A stretch of 64,000 bases of DNA from Dysidea avara (taxonomy: Eukaryota > Porifera > Demospongiae > Dictyoceratida > Dysideidae): positions 41,917,391 to 41,981,390 of the forward strand of contig NC_089272.1 of assembly GCF_963678975.1 (NCBI RefSeq). Direction: 5' to 3'. A model generated the notes under the pieces. It was not told the DNA's origin, made no database searches, and saw only the letters and a program-made list of their open reading frames with translations. Each line of letters opens with the position of its first letter. Position 1 is the stretch's first letter. Made by a program: the position numbers and the translations under genes. Below, in pieces: positions 22,496-33,965 of this stretch.

Positions 22496-23460
22496 TCAAA
22501 ACTGTTCAGAATACATCACCAACCAAATGCAACAAGATGCTATAGTTATGCATAAGAATTACTGAACATAAAAATTTAGAGTTATAAGTGTCTGGGGTTG
22601 TCCCTGAATCTGCTTAGTACTTAAGCTAGGCATGCAAACTTGATCATTTTTTTCATCCACAAAATATGGAATTTGGATGCTGGCGGGAGGTCAATTTTTG
22701 TTATTCATTTTGAAAGAAAATGCTCCAAACCACAACAATAACAATTTATCTGTAACTGTAAATTAAAGGTTAACTATAATGCCTTCTTAAAAGTGATATT
22801 CACACTATACTCTTTTACTGAGCTGCTAGGTACATTTCTTGTGCTGTAAAGTGAAAGCCCGCATCTGAGCACGATACATGGACACAAGACTAATATCAGC
22901 ATTTGAGGAGGCCAGGTAAAAGTGATGTGCATGGGTCAGGATGAGAAAACAATTAAACAAGTTTGCCCTGCATTACGCTATAAATTCAAAGCCATAACTC
23001 CACCCATATTATTAGACTCATCAAGTGATGATATACTCTCATTATTGGTGATAAACTTTGAATCCAACATGGGTCTACAGATTGCAAACAAAAAAAGAAA
23101 ATAAATTAAACATTATTTTTCTTAATTAGTCATCATCATTCACCTTCTCTTTTTCTCTTTGTGTAAATTTTTTTAACACATTGTCCATCAGTGATGATCT
23201 ATGTTAACATCATTATGAAATGGTTGTATATCTACAGCGAAAGATAGACAGCACATAAAACTTTCATCTGTCTTTCAGTTAGCCACCGCAGAATCTGACT
23301 GACCTCAAATATGCAGTTACACATATAAACACACAAAATCATCATCACTACTCGTTGTATGAAATGATTCCCTAGTGCTGTTTACTTCTTGTGTGTGTGT
23401 GTGTGCATGCAGAATAAGCCAATCTTATGCTAGGTAGAGAAAAAAAACTTAACCACATGT
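22496..23460. other. No recognisable gene
   Basis: AT-rich sequence with a (GT)n run near 23,390. The small frame at 22,922-23,104 (60 residues) has no recognisable homology. Its serine-rich middle resembles nothing specific. Confidence 0.4.
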
Positions 23461-23464
23461 AAAG

Positions 23465-23580
23465 TCTGTAATGTGAAAGCTATAACCTTTGAGACTGTAC
23501 CAGTCTTAACAGGTTCATTAGCAACTGTACTGCAGCCCCATAGGAAATCCCAAATTATAGAATTCTTAATTGCACAATTC
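23465..23580 (+). repeat. Extra copy of the 23.6-25.2 kb fold-back arm tip
   Basis: ACCACATGTAAAGTCTG to CCCAAATTATAG matches the inner part of the right fold-back arm at about 25,050-25,165 in the same orientation. It is the reverse complement of 23,675-23,790. Words such as CAACTGTACTGCAGCCC occur in all three. Confidence 0.7.
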
Positions 23581-23979
23581 AGGATTGGAGATTATAACTA
23601 GGTTAGTGTTTAGTAAAGATCTGACCATTGCATTGTTTACTTTCATTCCATTGTTTAGGTTAACTGACAGTTACAAGGGCTCTATAATTTGGGATTTCCC
23701 GTAGGGCTGCAGTACAGTTGGTAACTAATCTGTTAACAATGGTGCAGTCAAAGGTTAGCTTTGACATTATGGGCTTTACCATGTGGGTTTTTTCTTTTGT
23801 CATCTTTCTGGTCAACAAATATATAATAATACCAACATCAAATGGCTTAGATCAGCCTGCACTAACACACTCACAAGTACACTATATGTAAGAACCAGGG
23901 GAATCATGCCTTAAGTTTGTAATGACACTTCAGACTGCTCTTATCAATGTTGTCTTAGGTCGCCGACTGACTACCTGAA

Positions 23980-24447
23980 AATGGACTAGAGCGTTGGCCT
24001 AGTAATCAAAAGGTTTCGGTTTCAATGCCGGGTAAGGCCCAATTATTTTGGTGATGTTGTTGCTTCCTTGAGCAAGAAGCTTTACTCACATTGCTCCAGT
24101 ATACCCAGCTGTTAAATAGGAGCCTTGTGACCTGGTGTCAACTGGGCAAGCAGCAGCTGTAACATCAATGGGTACCTGCATGGTGTTTACTGGGGAAGCA
24201 AATGCCAACTGTCCATGACTCACATAACAGGTGAAGGCTCAGGTGGGACTTTGTGTGCTCATACCCTCACCTGTGAGGCATGGTACAGCTTTCTGTGGGT
24301 TACTAGTCATACCCCAGGAAGATTTTCCAGCGCCGTCTCTAGTGCCTGAGTAGCGCACAGGTGTCCCATTGCTAGTCACTGGGTAGGCATGATTGTGGCA
24401 ACATGGCAGCCAAAGGCTTTGCTATTTATTTATTTATTTTGATTTGT
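23980..24447 (+). mobile_element. tRNA-derived SINE
   Basis: AGAGCGTTGGCCTAGTAATC followed by AAAAGGTTTCGGTTTCAATG is the anticodon-to-B-box part of a tRNA-like head. A body with CTTCCTTGAGCAAGAAGC and TGCTCCAGTATACCCAGCTG follows. The sequence ends in a (TATT)n tail at about 24,430. A RNA polymerase III promoter is implied by the B box; the A box is only weakly matched, in the adjoining fold-back arm. Position inside the fold-back interior suggests insertion there or capture by it. Confidence 0.65.
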
Positions 24448-24468
24448 GTGTGTGTGTTTTATACAATA

Positions 24469-24730
24469 TCAAAGCTACCAAAGACATGGATATGCATTGG
24501 TATTTCATGAATTTCTAAACCAACAGTGTAAATGGGCCATGAAAATTTACTTATCCCGTAGAATGGAATTTTCATGGTTTATATAAACATTTTTTTCATG
24601 GGCATTTCATAGCAATTGCCATGGGCCATGCCATGAAACTGTCATGATTTCCATTGCACATTTCCGTGGGTCATTTAGAAATTCATGGAATAACCATGCT
24701 TATTCCATGGCCAGTTTCTCTGGTAGTGAA
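24469..24730. mobile_element. CACTA-type MITE, degenerate left end
   Basis: The right end, CTCTGGTAGTG, reads CACTACCAGAG on the other strand. The left end, AGCTACCAAAGACATGG, looks like a decayed version. Inverted words CATGAATTTCTAAA occur near both ends, with many ATGG/CCAT words inside. The design matches the better preserved element at 31,790-32,263. Confidence 0.5.
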
Positions 24731-25340
24731 AACGGTTTGACAGCAGACAATTAAGCTATAGCTACTTAACAGGTCTGTTCATAATTTTATGATGCAGCTT
24801 GAAATGCACACTGCTAGACATGGGCGTATAATCTTTTAGGTGGTAGCTGTCCATTTTCAGGTAGCCAGTAGGCGACCTCAGTTAGCCCAGTGACATTGAT
24901 AAGAGCAGCCTGAAATGTCATTACAAACTTAAGGCACGATTCCCCTGATTTTTACATATAGTGTACTTGTGAGTGTGTTAGTACAGGCTGATCTAAGCCA
25001 TTTGATGTTGGTATAATTATACATTTGCTGACCAGAAAGATGACAAAAGAAAAACCCACATGGTAAAGCCCATAAAGTCAAAGCTAACCTTTGACTGCAC
25101 CAGTGTTAACAGATTCATTAGCAACTGTACTGCAGCCCTATAGGAAATCCCAAATTATAGAGCCCTTGTAACTGTTAGTTAACCTAAACAATGGAATGAA
25201 AGATAATAACAGAGTGCTTTATTTTCTTTAATTAAATGCTGACTTGCCCAGCTATCGTCTCCAACCCAGAATTGTAAAGGGATATATATTTTTTTGTTAG
25301 GCAATGCATAAAACCCCAACAACAGCAAATAGCTTGTCAC

Positions 25341-25342
<2 letters not shown>

Positions 25343-25379
<37 letters not shown>
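25343..25379. repeat. (CA)n microsatellite
   Basis: An uninterrupted CA dinucleotide run. It creates a spurious MCVCVCV open frame on the minus strand. Confidence 0.95.
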
Positions 25380-25382
<3 letters not shown>

Positions 25383-26375
25383 TCAAGCGTGTCGATCGAT
25401 CCCGACCCTACAAAGGCCACTTAATTTAGGAGATGATAGCTGAACCCACAAACACTCACAACTGAGCCCACAAACATTCAATATTCATCTTCTGAGTGTT
25501 TTCAAAGCCAGCTCTTATAGCTTAATGTTTAGGGTGCAGTTCCATGCAGGTTGGGGTTGCTTCACTACCATGTACTGCAAGGCGCAATACAAACAGTGGT
25601 ATAGATTTCCACACATGCCATTATCTTCGTAAGTGTATTCAGTGTGCCTTGCAGTACACTGTATTTGCAGACCTAGTCTCTTAGTGCCCAACTTTAAAGG
25701 TGTGGGAAAACTCAATGCAGTAAGATGCACACTGGAATGTAACCAGTGACCTCACACCAACATATACTTATTATCGATTGTAAATATGTGAAGAATACTA
25801 AGAAGGTGAAGAGCCTGTGAAAGACTTAAAAGCCTGTAAAGCATCTTGTTCTTCAACTTAATGCCTATTATCATCTTGTTCTTCAACATCTTGTTCTTCA
25901 ACTTAACACTTCTCTTGTGCCAGAAAGCAAATTCTACTCTGGTACAGCCACTGGACCACGGCGGTTTGTTGGCATATGGAAGTCACTGGCTATATTCTAG
26001 TTCTCGGACAATCAATTTAAGAACTCTGGAACAATGTATTTCATTGTAAACAAGTGACAAACACATAGAATTATTCATATTGGTTGGCATCAATATTATC
26101 ATCTATTTGGCATGAAGCAATTTAATCAGTGGCACTCAAATTCGAGTGATGTTTTTTTTTTACAGTGAGTTTCCCCAGACCTTTTTTTCAGAGTAGGAAC
26201 TCAATCGATATGCACTGTGAAGGTGAAAGGTGGTCTGGCCATGTGAGACTAAGTGATGTCACCATTTACATGCATAAGACAAACCTTAAAAATGAAAAAC
26301 ATTGTAATGAAACATGCCTGTCCAAATTTGTCTTCCAAATTCAGCATAGATATGACGGCATTAAGTTTTCCTTAC
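25380..26375. other. No supported gene; expected 3' exons of the DUF7869-like copy are absent
   Basis: If the gene copy at 26.4-29.0 kb were complete, its next exon (the 'PGPVYFLTPRKC' type) should lie here on the minus strand. I do not find it. A three-fold CATCTTGTTCTTCAAC direct repeat lies at 25,842-25,900. Other short frames have no recognisable homology. Confidence 0.45.
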
Positions 26376-26844
26376 TTGCTGGGCTATATCAAAGTTGTAG
26401 TGAGCTGTTAGGCTTCTTGACATAGGAAGAGATTGCATGATGACAGGTGTTGGTCTGTATTCTTCTCCATCCATCAATAATGCCTTTATTTTGGTTCTGC
26501 TGTCCTTGCATTGTTTCTTGTAATAGTCACACTCCTCCTTAACTATCTTGAGATGTCTTTCAGCAGTTTTGATGGCCTACACATAAAAATTTAACTTGAC
26601 CTGTTATAAGTACAGTAGTTATCATTCTCAAATAAAAATATTGCACTTCCATGCTTAGGTCATGTATTATGAAACATAATAGTACATTATGTGGAGCATG
26701 GGGACCTACCTTTAGAAACCAATAGTAAAAGAGTAGCCATTGTACAGTACCTACTACATTAAAATTGTATAGAAACTCTAGGCATAAGCACTACCAGATT
26801 TTCTGCTGATATACACAATAGCCACACATAATATTCTAGCACAC

Positions 26845-27272
26845 CCACTCTTTTCCCGTGCTGCAAGAGGTATGATACACTTCCAATAGACAAGTTGTGA
26901 TATCACCCTATAGGAATGTGAGGTGTTGATAAGGTGGTAAAAATTTTTGATCAGTTTTCATTCTTCTGCACTTTTCCAGTCAATACCTCAGTCCCATTGT
27001 GTTATACGTCTCGCCATACATGTTTGCTTCACACACTATGATAGTACATCTCTATGTCTAATGGCCATGCAATTTTACAAGCAATTAGAGTGTATTTATA
27101 CTTGTATTGTACTCGTAAGCTATGATCTACATGTCAGTTGAAAAAGTGCCCCAACATCATTTAAATCCCCCCCCCCCCCCTTCCTCCTACCCATAATTTT
27201 GAAAGACCTGTTTTGCCTCCCCTGAAATTATTTTCTAGAAACATTCCTGCCAATAGTTGTTTTGATAATTGA
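26845..27272 (+). repeat. Dispersed repeat, copy 1
   Basis: CCCGTGCTGCAAGAGGTATG onward matches 33,966-34,336, through CAGTCAATACCTCAGTCCC to CCTGCCAATAGTTGTTTTG. Copy 2 lacks the long C run at 27,166-27,182. Both copies lie near a DUF7869-like gene copy. Confidence 0.8.
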
Positions 27273-28325
27273 TGGCTAATTGATTTATAAATTAATTGAA
27301 ACTAAGAGCCCTAGTCAATACCAATGTATTGGAACAGATTGGTATCGGCAATACAAAGCTGTCGATACCACCAGAGGACACTCATCTCATGTACTGTATC
27401 TTCAACCATCCCTGACTACGTTTCCAGTAGGGAATAAGTTGGCTGGGCTAACAAAGTAGCAAATAATTATGTGTTTAACCTACTACATTGGTTTCGTGTG
27501 TATTCTAATAAATTAGAACTCATGAATTCCTTTTAAAAATGCCAGTGCAGCTATTCCTCAGAAAGAAGCAAGTTTTATGGAGTTTGCAGTAATATACAAT
27601 GTGTAAAGGCAAAGCACAGATGTTAATTTGTAGGAGTCTGACTTTTAAATGGTGATAAAGCTTGTCTAGGCTCAGTGTTTATTCGAGGATTAGTTTGTTT
27701 TGGGGTTGACTCAATCTGGAGTTATCCTCCCTTTCTGTGTAAAGATGAGATCTTAATTCAAGTGATCACAAAGTTAAGTTCACAGCCAGTATAATTTTTT
27801 GAGATCAAGTTGAGCAACTTGCTGGCAATCATGTCATTTTATTAAGTACTGATTGCTTCCTGTTAGGGGGTTATCCTGCCTAACAACCCTAGATTAAATG
27901 CTGTCTAGGCTTCAGTGTTTAATATTAGTGTCGGTGTTGGCGAATTATTTGCTAAAAATATTGATATCGGAAGTATCGGTAAAGGTGGTATTGGTACATC
28001 TCTAATTTTAATAAACAAGAAAGTTAGTAAAAGTCTCGTATGGCTTCTTAAACTGAACAAACAATTTTGTTCTCAAACTAGGACTGCCACAAACCATATT
28101 AGGAATGCAAACAATGTCCTTCAATCATGTGCAAGGGACTGACCTATATATGTTTGTGGTTAGTTGCCATTTAAGAAGGCATATCATACTTATGCTAATC
28201 TACAGTGATGAACAAACTAGGTACAATAATCTTTGGAATTGAGTTACATGAAGGCCAGCATGCATTGCAGTGCTCTGATCGATATCACTTTCTGCCCCCA
28301 TAGCAAGTGTATACTAACAGACTAC
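27273..28325. other. Intron-like sequence without a recognisable gene
   Basis: It lies between two exons of the minus-strand gene copy. It contains words such as ATTGGTATCGGCAATAC and GATATCGGAAGTATCGG that hint at an old repeat, but no boundaries. The 75-residue plus-strand frame at 27,915-28,142 is unsupported. Confidence 0.4.
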
Positions 28326-29109
28326 CTGTGATTTTTCACCTTCACATCGATTCATTGATCTTGTAATCATTGCACTATTTTGGTGACAGGTCCAGCACAG
28401 GTCAGACATTGGCTTCCCTATGATGATATGAGGCAGACATGTCTTCCAGTATCTGCAAAATGTTGATAGACCGACTGATAACATGCCACTGACTATACAC
28501 GATTCATCATAAAGGGTGTTCTGGAGTTAGAAAATTAAAAATAAAGTAAGTCATCAACTCTACAGTGTTATCTTTTTGCTTATGCTTGATGACAATATCT
28601 TAATATCATCCTGCTTGTATCCAGGAATCCGTGCAGGAAGAAGGATGCCATTTTCTTCAGGGTAATCGCTGATAAAACGGACTATATGCTGGAAGACCTC
28701 ATATGGAGTGACATTGTGTGGTAACTTCCCAGTACATGAATGCTCAAGCCATCGAATATCGGTGATGTAGTGATTTTAATGCCAGCAGTCTCTCCTTGCT
28801 GATCCCGTGAAGGAATCTAAGGCACACTTTACGGCCATTATGCATGTATGTTGTGTGTGCCCTTTGTCTTTCTTCAACTGTGTATCCACCATCTGTGATG
28901 TGCTCTCTGTTGTTGGTCAATGCCATCATAGCTCCAGTAAGTGCCATGTCAAGGTCCTTGTGACTCAAAAGATCAGCTTGGGCACGATGTGATATATAAT
29001 AGTGCAGAGTAAAGAAGTTGCTAGAATTGGGACTCTCAATAGTGTAAGGCCAAGCCAGTAGGTATAGCCCTGGAGAACTCCAGAACTGTGAGTAATAGTG
29101 TGGTGCGAT

Positions 29110-29230
29110 TTTAAAAATTCTGCCACAAAAAGGGAGATTGGTCCAAACCGTAAGAACCCCCCTGGCCATGCCCTTGATGATGTGATTATTTTTTAAAGCA
29201 GGTCTTATTTATATTTGTAGTTGTTACTTT
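29110..29230 (+). repeat. Dispersed repeat shared with 34,376-34,565
   Basis: TTTTAAAAATTCTGCCACAA to TTATATTTGTAGTTGTTACT recurs at 34,376-34,495. Part of it is repeated again at 34,500-34,565. Here it lies just 5' of the copy 1 gene; in the second locus it lies just 3' of copy 2. Confidence 0.75.
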
Positions 29231-29418
29231 GTTGAAAACTTTAACCTTGTTGCTTATACCAGGAACAGGGCATGACGCTAGTAGTTCTTAAACACTTTTA
29301 ACTTCTAAACCCCGATAGGGAAGTCACTCTATATTCACTACTGCTCAGTGGTTTGTTGAATCATAATGATGCTGGTTTTTAGAGGAAGCCACAATGAGTT
29401 AAAGACCTTATTGCACCT

Positions 29419-29727
29419 ATCAATATTACGCCCCACTACCCCCTTCCCGGGTGTACACGGAGGATTAATGGGGATTTGATCCAATTTGAACTTAAAATTA
29501 GTGGGGGATTTGATCGAATTTGAACTTAAAATTTGCCCCACTAGTGGGATATTTAACTGTTCAAAAATGTCAGGTTGTTGCTTCCTGCAAGAATAACCGG
29601 TTTTAAAAATACTTATGTGGGGATTTGACCACCTGTCATGTCCGGGGATTTGATATTCGGAAAAGTCAAATCCCCACCCCTCCCCCACTATTTCCCGGGA
29701 AGGAGGAGGTGGAGGATAATATTGAAA
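29419..29727. mobile_element. Candidate MITE with about 31-bp inverted ends
   Basis: CAATATTACGCCCCACTACC followed by CCCTTCCCGGG at the left is mirrored at the right by CCCGGGAAGGAGGAGGTGG and ATAATATTG. The interior holds GGGGATTTGATC words repeated three to four times. No target duplication is certain. Confidence 0.5.
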
Positions 29728-29974
29728 AGTGCATAAACATTAACTGCTATGTTAATTATGAACACCTTATAATATTGTGTGTTCAAAATCACAATTTTAT
29801 ACATTTGAACTATGCATGAAATTCAAAACTTGCATGTGTGTGAGATTGCACCTCAATCCATGTTGTTCATGCCAGAGGTATGACAGTTGAGTCTAACTAA
29901 AACTACATACGAATTTTTTTTTAATAATGGATTTTAAAAAAGTAAACAAAATAGATAAATTAAAAGATGGCATT

Positions 29975-30242
29975 TTAATAAGGTAAATTGGGATCGCTGA
30001 AAAAAGTAACAAAACAAGAAGGGATCGCTGAAAAAAGTAACAAAACATGAAGGGATGCTGGGGTTGCAAAGTAAGCCACAAATCCATAGTTTGACTTGGC
30101 AGAACAGAAAAATATTAAACATAATGTTTTACTTATTGTGTTATGAATTAATAGCCATATAGCTACCAAGGTAGAGTAAAGTCAAAAGAGGATCACTTTT
30201 TTCAGTGATCCCTTCTTGTTTTGTTGCTTTTTCAAGCAATCC
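29975..30242. repeat. Short direct and inverted repeats around GGGATCGCTGAAAAAAGTAA
   Basis: Two direct copies 32 bp apart lie at 29,991-30,050. A mirrored pair (TTTTTTCAGTGATCCC, TGCTTTTTCAAGCAATCCC) lies at 30,200-30,242. This looks like the two ends of a small element with duplicated termini. The overlapping open frames are by-products. Confidence 0.5.
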
Positions 30243-30246
30243 CTAT

Positions 30247-31145
30247 CAGTGGCGTAGCCAGGAAAAATTTTTACCGATACAAAGTTTATACGTTGACCAA
30301 ATTGAGGGTCTGCTTCTGACTCAACTGATTCACAAATACTTTTCAAGTATGGGTGGTACAGCATTTGCAGGTTGACTATTTGGTTGGATGGAGGAAACTG
30401 TTTCAGAAGACTCTGGACGTTTTTCTACATGTCATAAGTGATGCTCCAGCATAGTTAATGCTATAGTATACCATGCTTCAATCATAAGAGTAGTTTAATT
30501 ACATGCAACACAACTTACTCCGGAGATATTTTGAACAGTCAGGCCATCCATGAACTGTAATGGAGGTCATAGTCATGCACACTACTTTTTATTGATCTGA
30601 TGTGATGTTTAAGTCAGAGATAATTCTTGTGATGTTCAACTGCATGTGTTAAGCATGTCGAGCTAGGGAGTCTGGGGGAATGCTCCCCCTCAAGGAAATT
30701 TTACTTTGAAATGGAATGTGGAGAAAGCTTTTTTTTTTATTGTGACAGCTAATGCACAATCAATTAGCTCAATGTAATGCCATGCAGTTAAAAAGTAATG
30801 TAAAGACAATAGACATAAATGTAAATGATCAAGCAGTGTAATGGGAATAGTGTATTGAATGCTCTATTAGAGTATATTTCGATGACTGTTCTATTAGAGT
30901 ATCTCGATCTTTTACAAATTCAAACCACACAAAATAGAATGTATGGCTGTAATACTTATCAGGGCTGGAGCCTATGGTACCTTGATGGTGCTGGACCACT
31001 TTTCAGCTACTGGGGTACAGCAATGCTGTCTAGTAACGTTTAAGTAGAAAATCCGGAGTGTCAAAACTCAGGCCTGCTCAGCCTGCTGTTAAGCATTTTT
31101 ACCAAGGCAGCTACTTTGGTTGCCTCAATGGTAGCTACGCCACTG
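30247..31145. mobile_element. hAT-like element (CAGTGGCGTAGCC ends), 899 bp
   Basis: It starts CAGTGGCGTAGCCAGG and ends GTAGCTACGCCACTG. CCTAT is duplicated exactly at 30,242-30,246 and 31,146-31,150. The ends are those of a common animal hAT group (family knowledge). It has no transposase. The recurrent module occurs as a direct pair at about 30,857-30,912. Confidence 0.8.
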
Positions 31146-31789
31146 CCTATTTACCTTTTTAAATAACCATATTTTTAATTTATCTAGTATAATGTGTATG
31201 TCAATTCCCTCTTTGTACATGCACAAGCACACACAAATACTCACGCATACAGCTTCTACACACACACACACTGTATACACCCAACACAAAGTGTTACAGC
31301 TAGCAGCATCGTTTGTTCATCTTCAGGAAGGATTGTCCTTGACCTGTTGAGAATACATTGCTATCAACTAAGGGATTAAGAGAAATTGTAAGTCTTTTGA
31401 AGACACTTTAAGGAACACGTTCGTGCTACAATATCCTATGCATGCTTATGCACACGACCATTACACATGCATGCAAACATGTGTCCTTAAAAGTAAGTAA
31501 TGTTCAGCCGTGCACATATTAACTATGCAATGGAAACACTTTCTTACATAAATCATATACACTAGCCTTTAGCTGAATGTCATGAACCACGATAGTGGGT
31601 TCATAATAGGTATGGTGGAAATTTTCAAAGATACTTAGATACTTATATGTGACTGAATTTGAGAAAACTGTCGATCTACGCACAAGAATAGATTGCGAGA
31701 TACATGGTTTTAAAGATTTTAATCGAGTATAGCTTGAGAAGGCCAAAAGTTACGAGTTTGAAATTTTCACCGTGAATGCAGCCACCTAT

Positions 31790-32263
31790 CACTACTGGAC
31801 AATGATCCATGCTATTACCATGAAATTCCCATGATCCTATGAAGTACGCATGAAAGCTGCAGTTGGTTTTTTTTTCATGGGTAATGAAATACCCATGAAA
31901 TGCTGGAGTAAAATAATGTACCCACGAACAACCCATGAACGAGTGAGTTTTCATGGGTTTGTATACCATGAAAATCTGTGAATCACAGCCATGAACAACC
32001 TGTTGAAAACCTATGAATAATATTCATTGGCTTTCCACAGGTTTTTCATAGGTGAGATTTCACAGGCTTTTCATGGGTTGTGCATACATACAAACCCATG
32101 AAAACTCACTTGTTCATGGGTTGTTCGTGGGTACATTATTTTGCTCTGTGCATTTCATAGGTATTTCATTACCCGTGAAAAATACCAAGTACAACTTCCA
32201 TGGGTATTTCATGAGGATCATGGGATTTCCATGGTAACAGCATGGATTTATTGTCCAGTAGTG
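31790..32263. mobile_element. CACTA-type MITE, 474 bp
   Basis: It begins CACTACTGGACAATGATCCA and ends in the inverted form, TTATTGTCCAGTAGTG. TAT is duplicated at 31,787-31,789 and 32,264-32,266. The inside is packed with CCCATGAAA/TTTCATGGG words in both orientations, which form long mirrored stretches. It is non-coding, and the end sequence is that of the CACTA superfamily. Confidence 0.85.
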
Positions 32264-32266
32264 TAT

Positions 32267-33150
32267 GCTATTTAACACACTTTAGTCAGCAGTAGGCTAG
32301 TTATTGACATAACCATGATTTTGAGGAACCTTTTTCACCACGGTATCTATATCACATGTACATTACCTAGGGTGGTGGTGGCGGTGGTGGGAGGGCAATT
32401 GATATATGAAGAGAAAATGGCCGAGCGGGTTATATGGAGTGTCCAGCCTTATTATAGGGCCACCATTTCCACCAGCACCGTTCAAAGTGAAGGAAATACA
32501 CTTAGAAAATGTCTGGACAGCTTCTCAAGACAGTCCACGTCTGTAGCTCCGTGCTCCAGCTGCCTAGTGCCATTCCAAGGTGCCAGTGTGCTCCCAGTAG
32601 CTCACACACGCCCGTACAAATCCACTCGAGAAAGCAGCCTTGGCAAAGTATTGACTTGGCTGTGGTGCAAAAGTGTAGTGTATTGATGTGGCTATCCATT
32701 TATGGTGAAAAGTCAACTTCAAGGTTGTGTGTGTAGATCGACGTTTTTGTAAAATTTGGTCATATATACTTATAAAGATACTTAGATGCTGAGATACTTA
32801 ACTTTTATGTTGGAGTGTTTTGGACTACAGTGGAACCTGTCTTAACTACCACCTCTATGGTAAGACCACCTCTCTAAAATGGTCAACTTTAGATTTACCT
32901 ACTGAAGAAGGTATAAACTAATTCACCCATCTAAAGCATGATAATAGCCTAAGCAACCAGGACAATGATGAAGGTGTTGGTTGGGTGACAATGTCATAGA
33001 TAGTTTGACTTTGTTTCGCTTTGATTTTTGGTGAATTTACAACTCAATATTTTTTTAATAGTTCCCATGAAGCTTTAGCTTTAAAATTTCTTGTTTGTAT
33101 GTATGTATGTATGTACTTGTATGTATGTTTGTTAGTTTTTTAAATTTTAT
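32267..33150. other. No supported gene
   Basis: A somewhat GC-richer patch (32,360-32,700) has overlapping frames of 65-123 residues on both strands, none recognised. The words ACAGTGGAACCTGTCTTAAC and ACCACCTCTCTAAAATGG at 32,830-32,890 look like an old DNA element; similar ACCACCTCTAAAAA words occur in the arms. A (TGTA)n run lies at about 33,095-33,130. Confidence 0.4.
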
Positions 33151-33152
33151 AG

Positions 33153-33584
33153 GGTTTACTTGGTGAAGTTGGAGAGAGTGGCATAGACCCTGGCCCTAAT
33201 GTATGTCTCCAGTAAGTCATTAATCCTGTTTTAGTCATACTCAGGGTGAGGATGGCAACCTTGAACCAACTGGTGCTACTGGAGCACAAGTGAGTCATCT
33301 TTTATTGTTTGTATAGTGTGTGTCATGTTGCCTTTGTTTCTGATTCTTCATTAAGAGCAAAATTATTTGTAATTTCACATCATTAGGGAAGCCCATGATC
33401 ATTTGGTCGGAAATGCTATAAGAATTGTTTATGAAACAATTCACGGAAGGGAACTGAGGGCTCCCAGGCCCAGCTGGCTTGCCTGGAGGGAAGGGAGCAT
33501 CAGGACTCACTGGAACTGCCGGCTACCCCTCTGGAACCTGGTGATGATAGAGATGACGTTGAAGATGGAGACCAAGGAGAACTT
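33153..33584 (+). pseudogene. Collagen-like (Gly-X-Y) exon fragments
   Basis: Exon 33,153-33,200 reads GLLGEVGESGIDPGPN between AG and GTATGT. Exon 33,245-33,289 reads GEDGNLEPTGATGAQ (45 nt, a multiple of 9 as in triple-helix exons) between AG and GTGAGT. Around 33,456-33,584 the frames give GLPGPAGLPGGKGASGLTG and DDVEDGDQGELV. They are interrupted by a stop and frame changes. Collagens form extracellular triple helices. No signal peptide or terminal domain is visible and no neighbouring exons were found. It is either a decayed gene piece or a part of a diverged real gene. Confidence 0.5.
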
Positions 33585-33654
33585 GTGAGTGTCCGGTTTT
33601 TTATTGGTGTATGTTACATCGTGGAGACTTAGCTTACATACATTGCTTTATTAT

Positions 33655-33715
33655 TGTGCGTGTGTTGTGTGTGTATGTGTGTGTGTTTGTATGATTGTGT
33701 GTGTGTGTGTTTTGA
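33655..33715. repeat. (GT)n microsatellite
   Basis: An interrupted GT dinucleotide run. The plus-strand frame with VCVCVCV through it is spurious. Confidence 0.9.
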
Positions 33716-33965
33716 AGTGTTCACTCAGTCATTTGTGTATACCATTCGTACCTGTGTATATGCACACCTACATATGTAAATACACATTTAATAATAAATA
33801 AATAAACCCACTCTTAATAAACCCCTCTGTGGTGGTTAACACGCCAGTTACAGTTGTGAATGTTGAATGTGCTGTACATGTATATAGTGGTTTTACAAAA
33901 TTTAGTTATTTCTGTGTAACCAGACCCTAGTCTGGGTTTTGGTAGCATACAATAGAATTAAAGCT

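Larger units (their letters stand above)
23640..25201. mobile_element. Fold-back element with about 345-bp inverted repeats
   Basis: The left arm (23,640-23,985) opens CTTTCATTCCATTG. Its complement closes the right arm (24,848-25,201). The arms also share GGGCTCTATAATTTGGGATT, CATCTTTCTGGTCA and CTGAAAATGGAC, with small indels. The interior of about 860 bp holds SINE sequence and a CACTA-type MITE. No target duplication was read with confidence. Confidence 0.7.
26376..29020 (-). pseudogene. DUF7869-like transposon-associated gene, copy 1 (5' and middle exons only)
   Basis: Exons in order: about 28,572-29,020, 28,326-28,492 and 26,376-26,576. The first reads RQRAHTTYMHNGRKVCLRFL, then, after a one-base frame change near 28,776, HNVTPYEVFQHIVRFISDY and LLPARIPGYKQDDIKIL. 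Its donor reads AAG|ATAACA, so GT is lost. The second reads TFCRYWKTCLPHIIIGKPMS and DLCWTCHQNS. The third is an intact 67-codon frame, AIKTAERHLKIVKEECDYYK to HYNFDIAQQ, with donor GTAAGG. The pattern matches the fuller copy at 34.6-37.6 kb. The C-terminal 'HADNC' exon is missing. The function of the family is unknown; it is widespread in invertebrate repeats (remembered, not checked). Confidence 0.75.

Noticed and set aside
25179..25376. Minus-strand MCVCVCV open frame
   Set aside because: A product of the (CA)n microsatellite.
28744..29169. Reading the 141-residue minus-strand frame as a complete gene
   Set aside because: Only its later part matches the DUF7869-like family, and it leaves the family frame near 28,776. 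It is one exon of a broken multi-exon copy.
32315..32736. Possible host gene in a GC-richer patch
   Set aside because: Frames of similar length exist on both strands, no conserved motif was recognised and no convincing splice structure was found.
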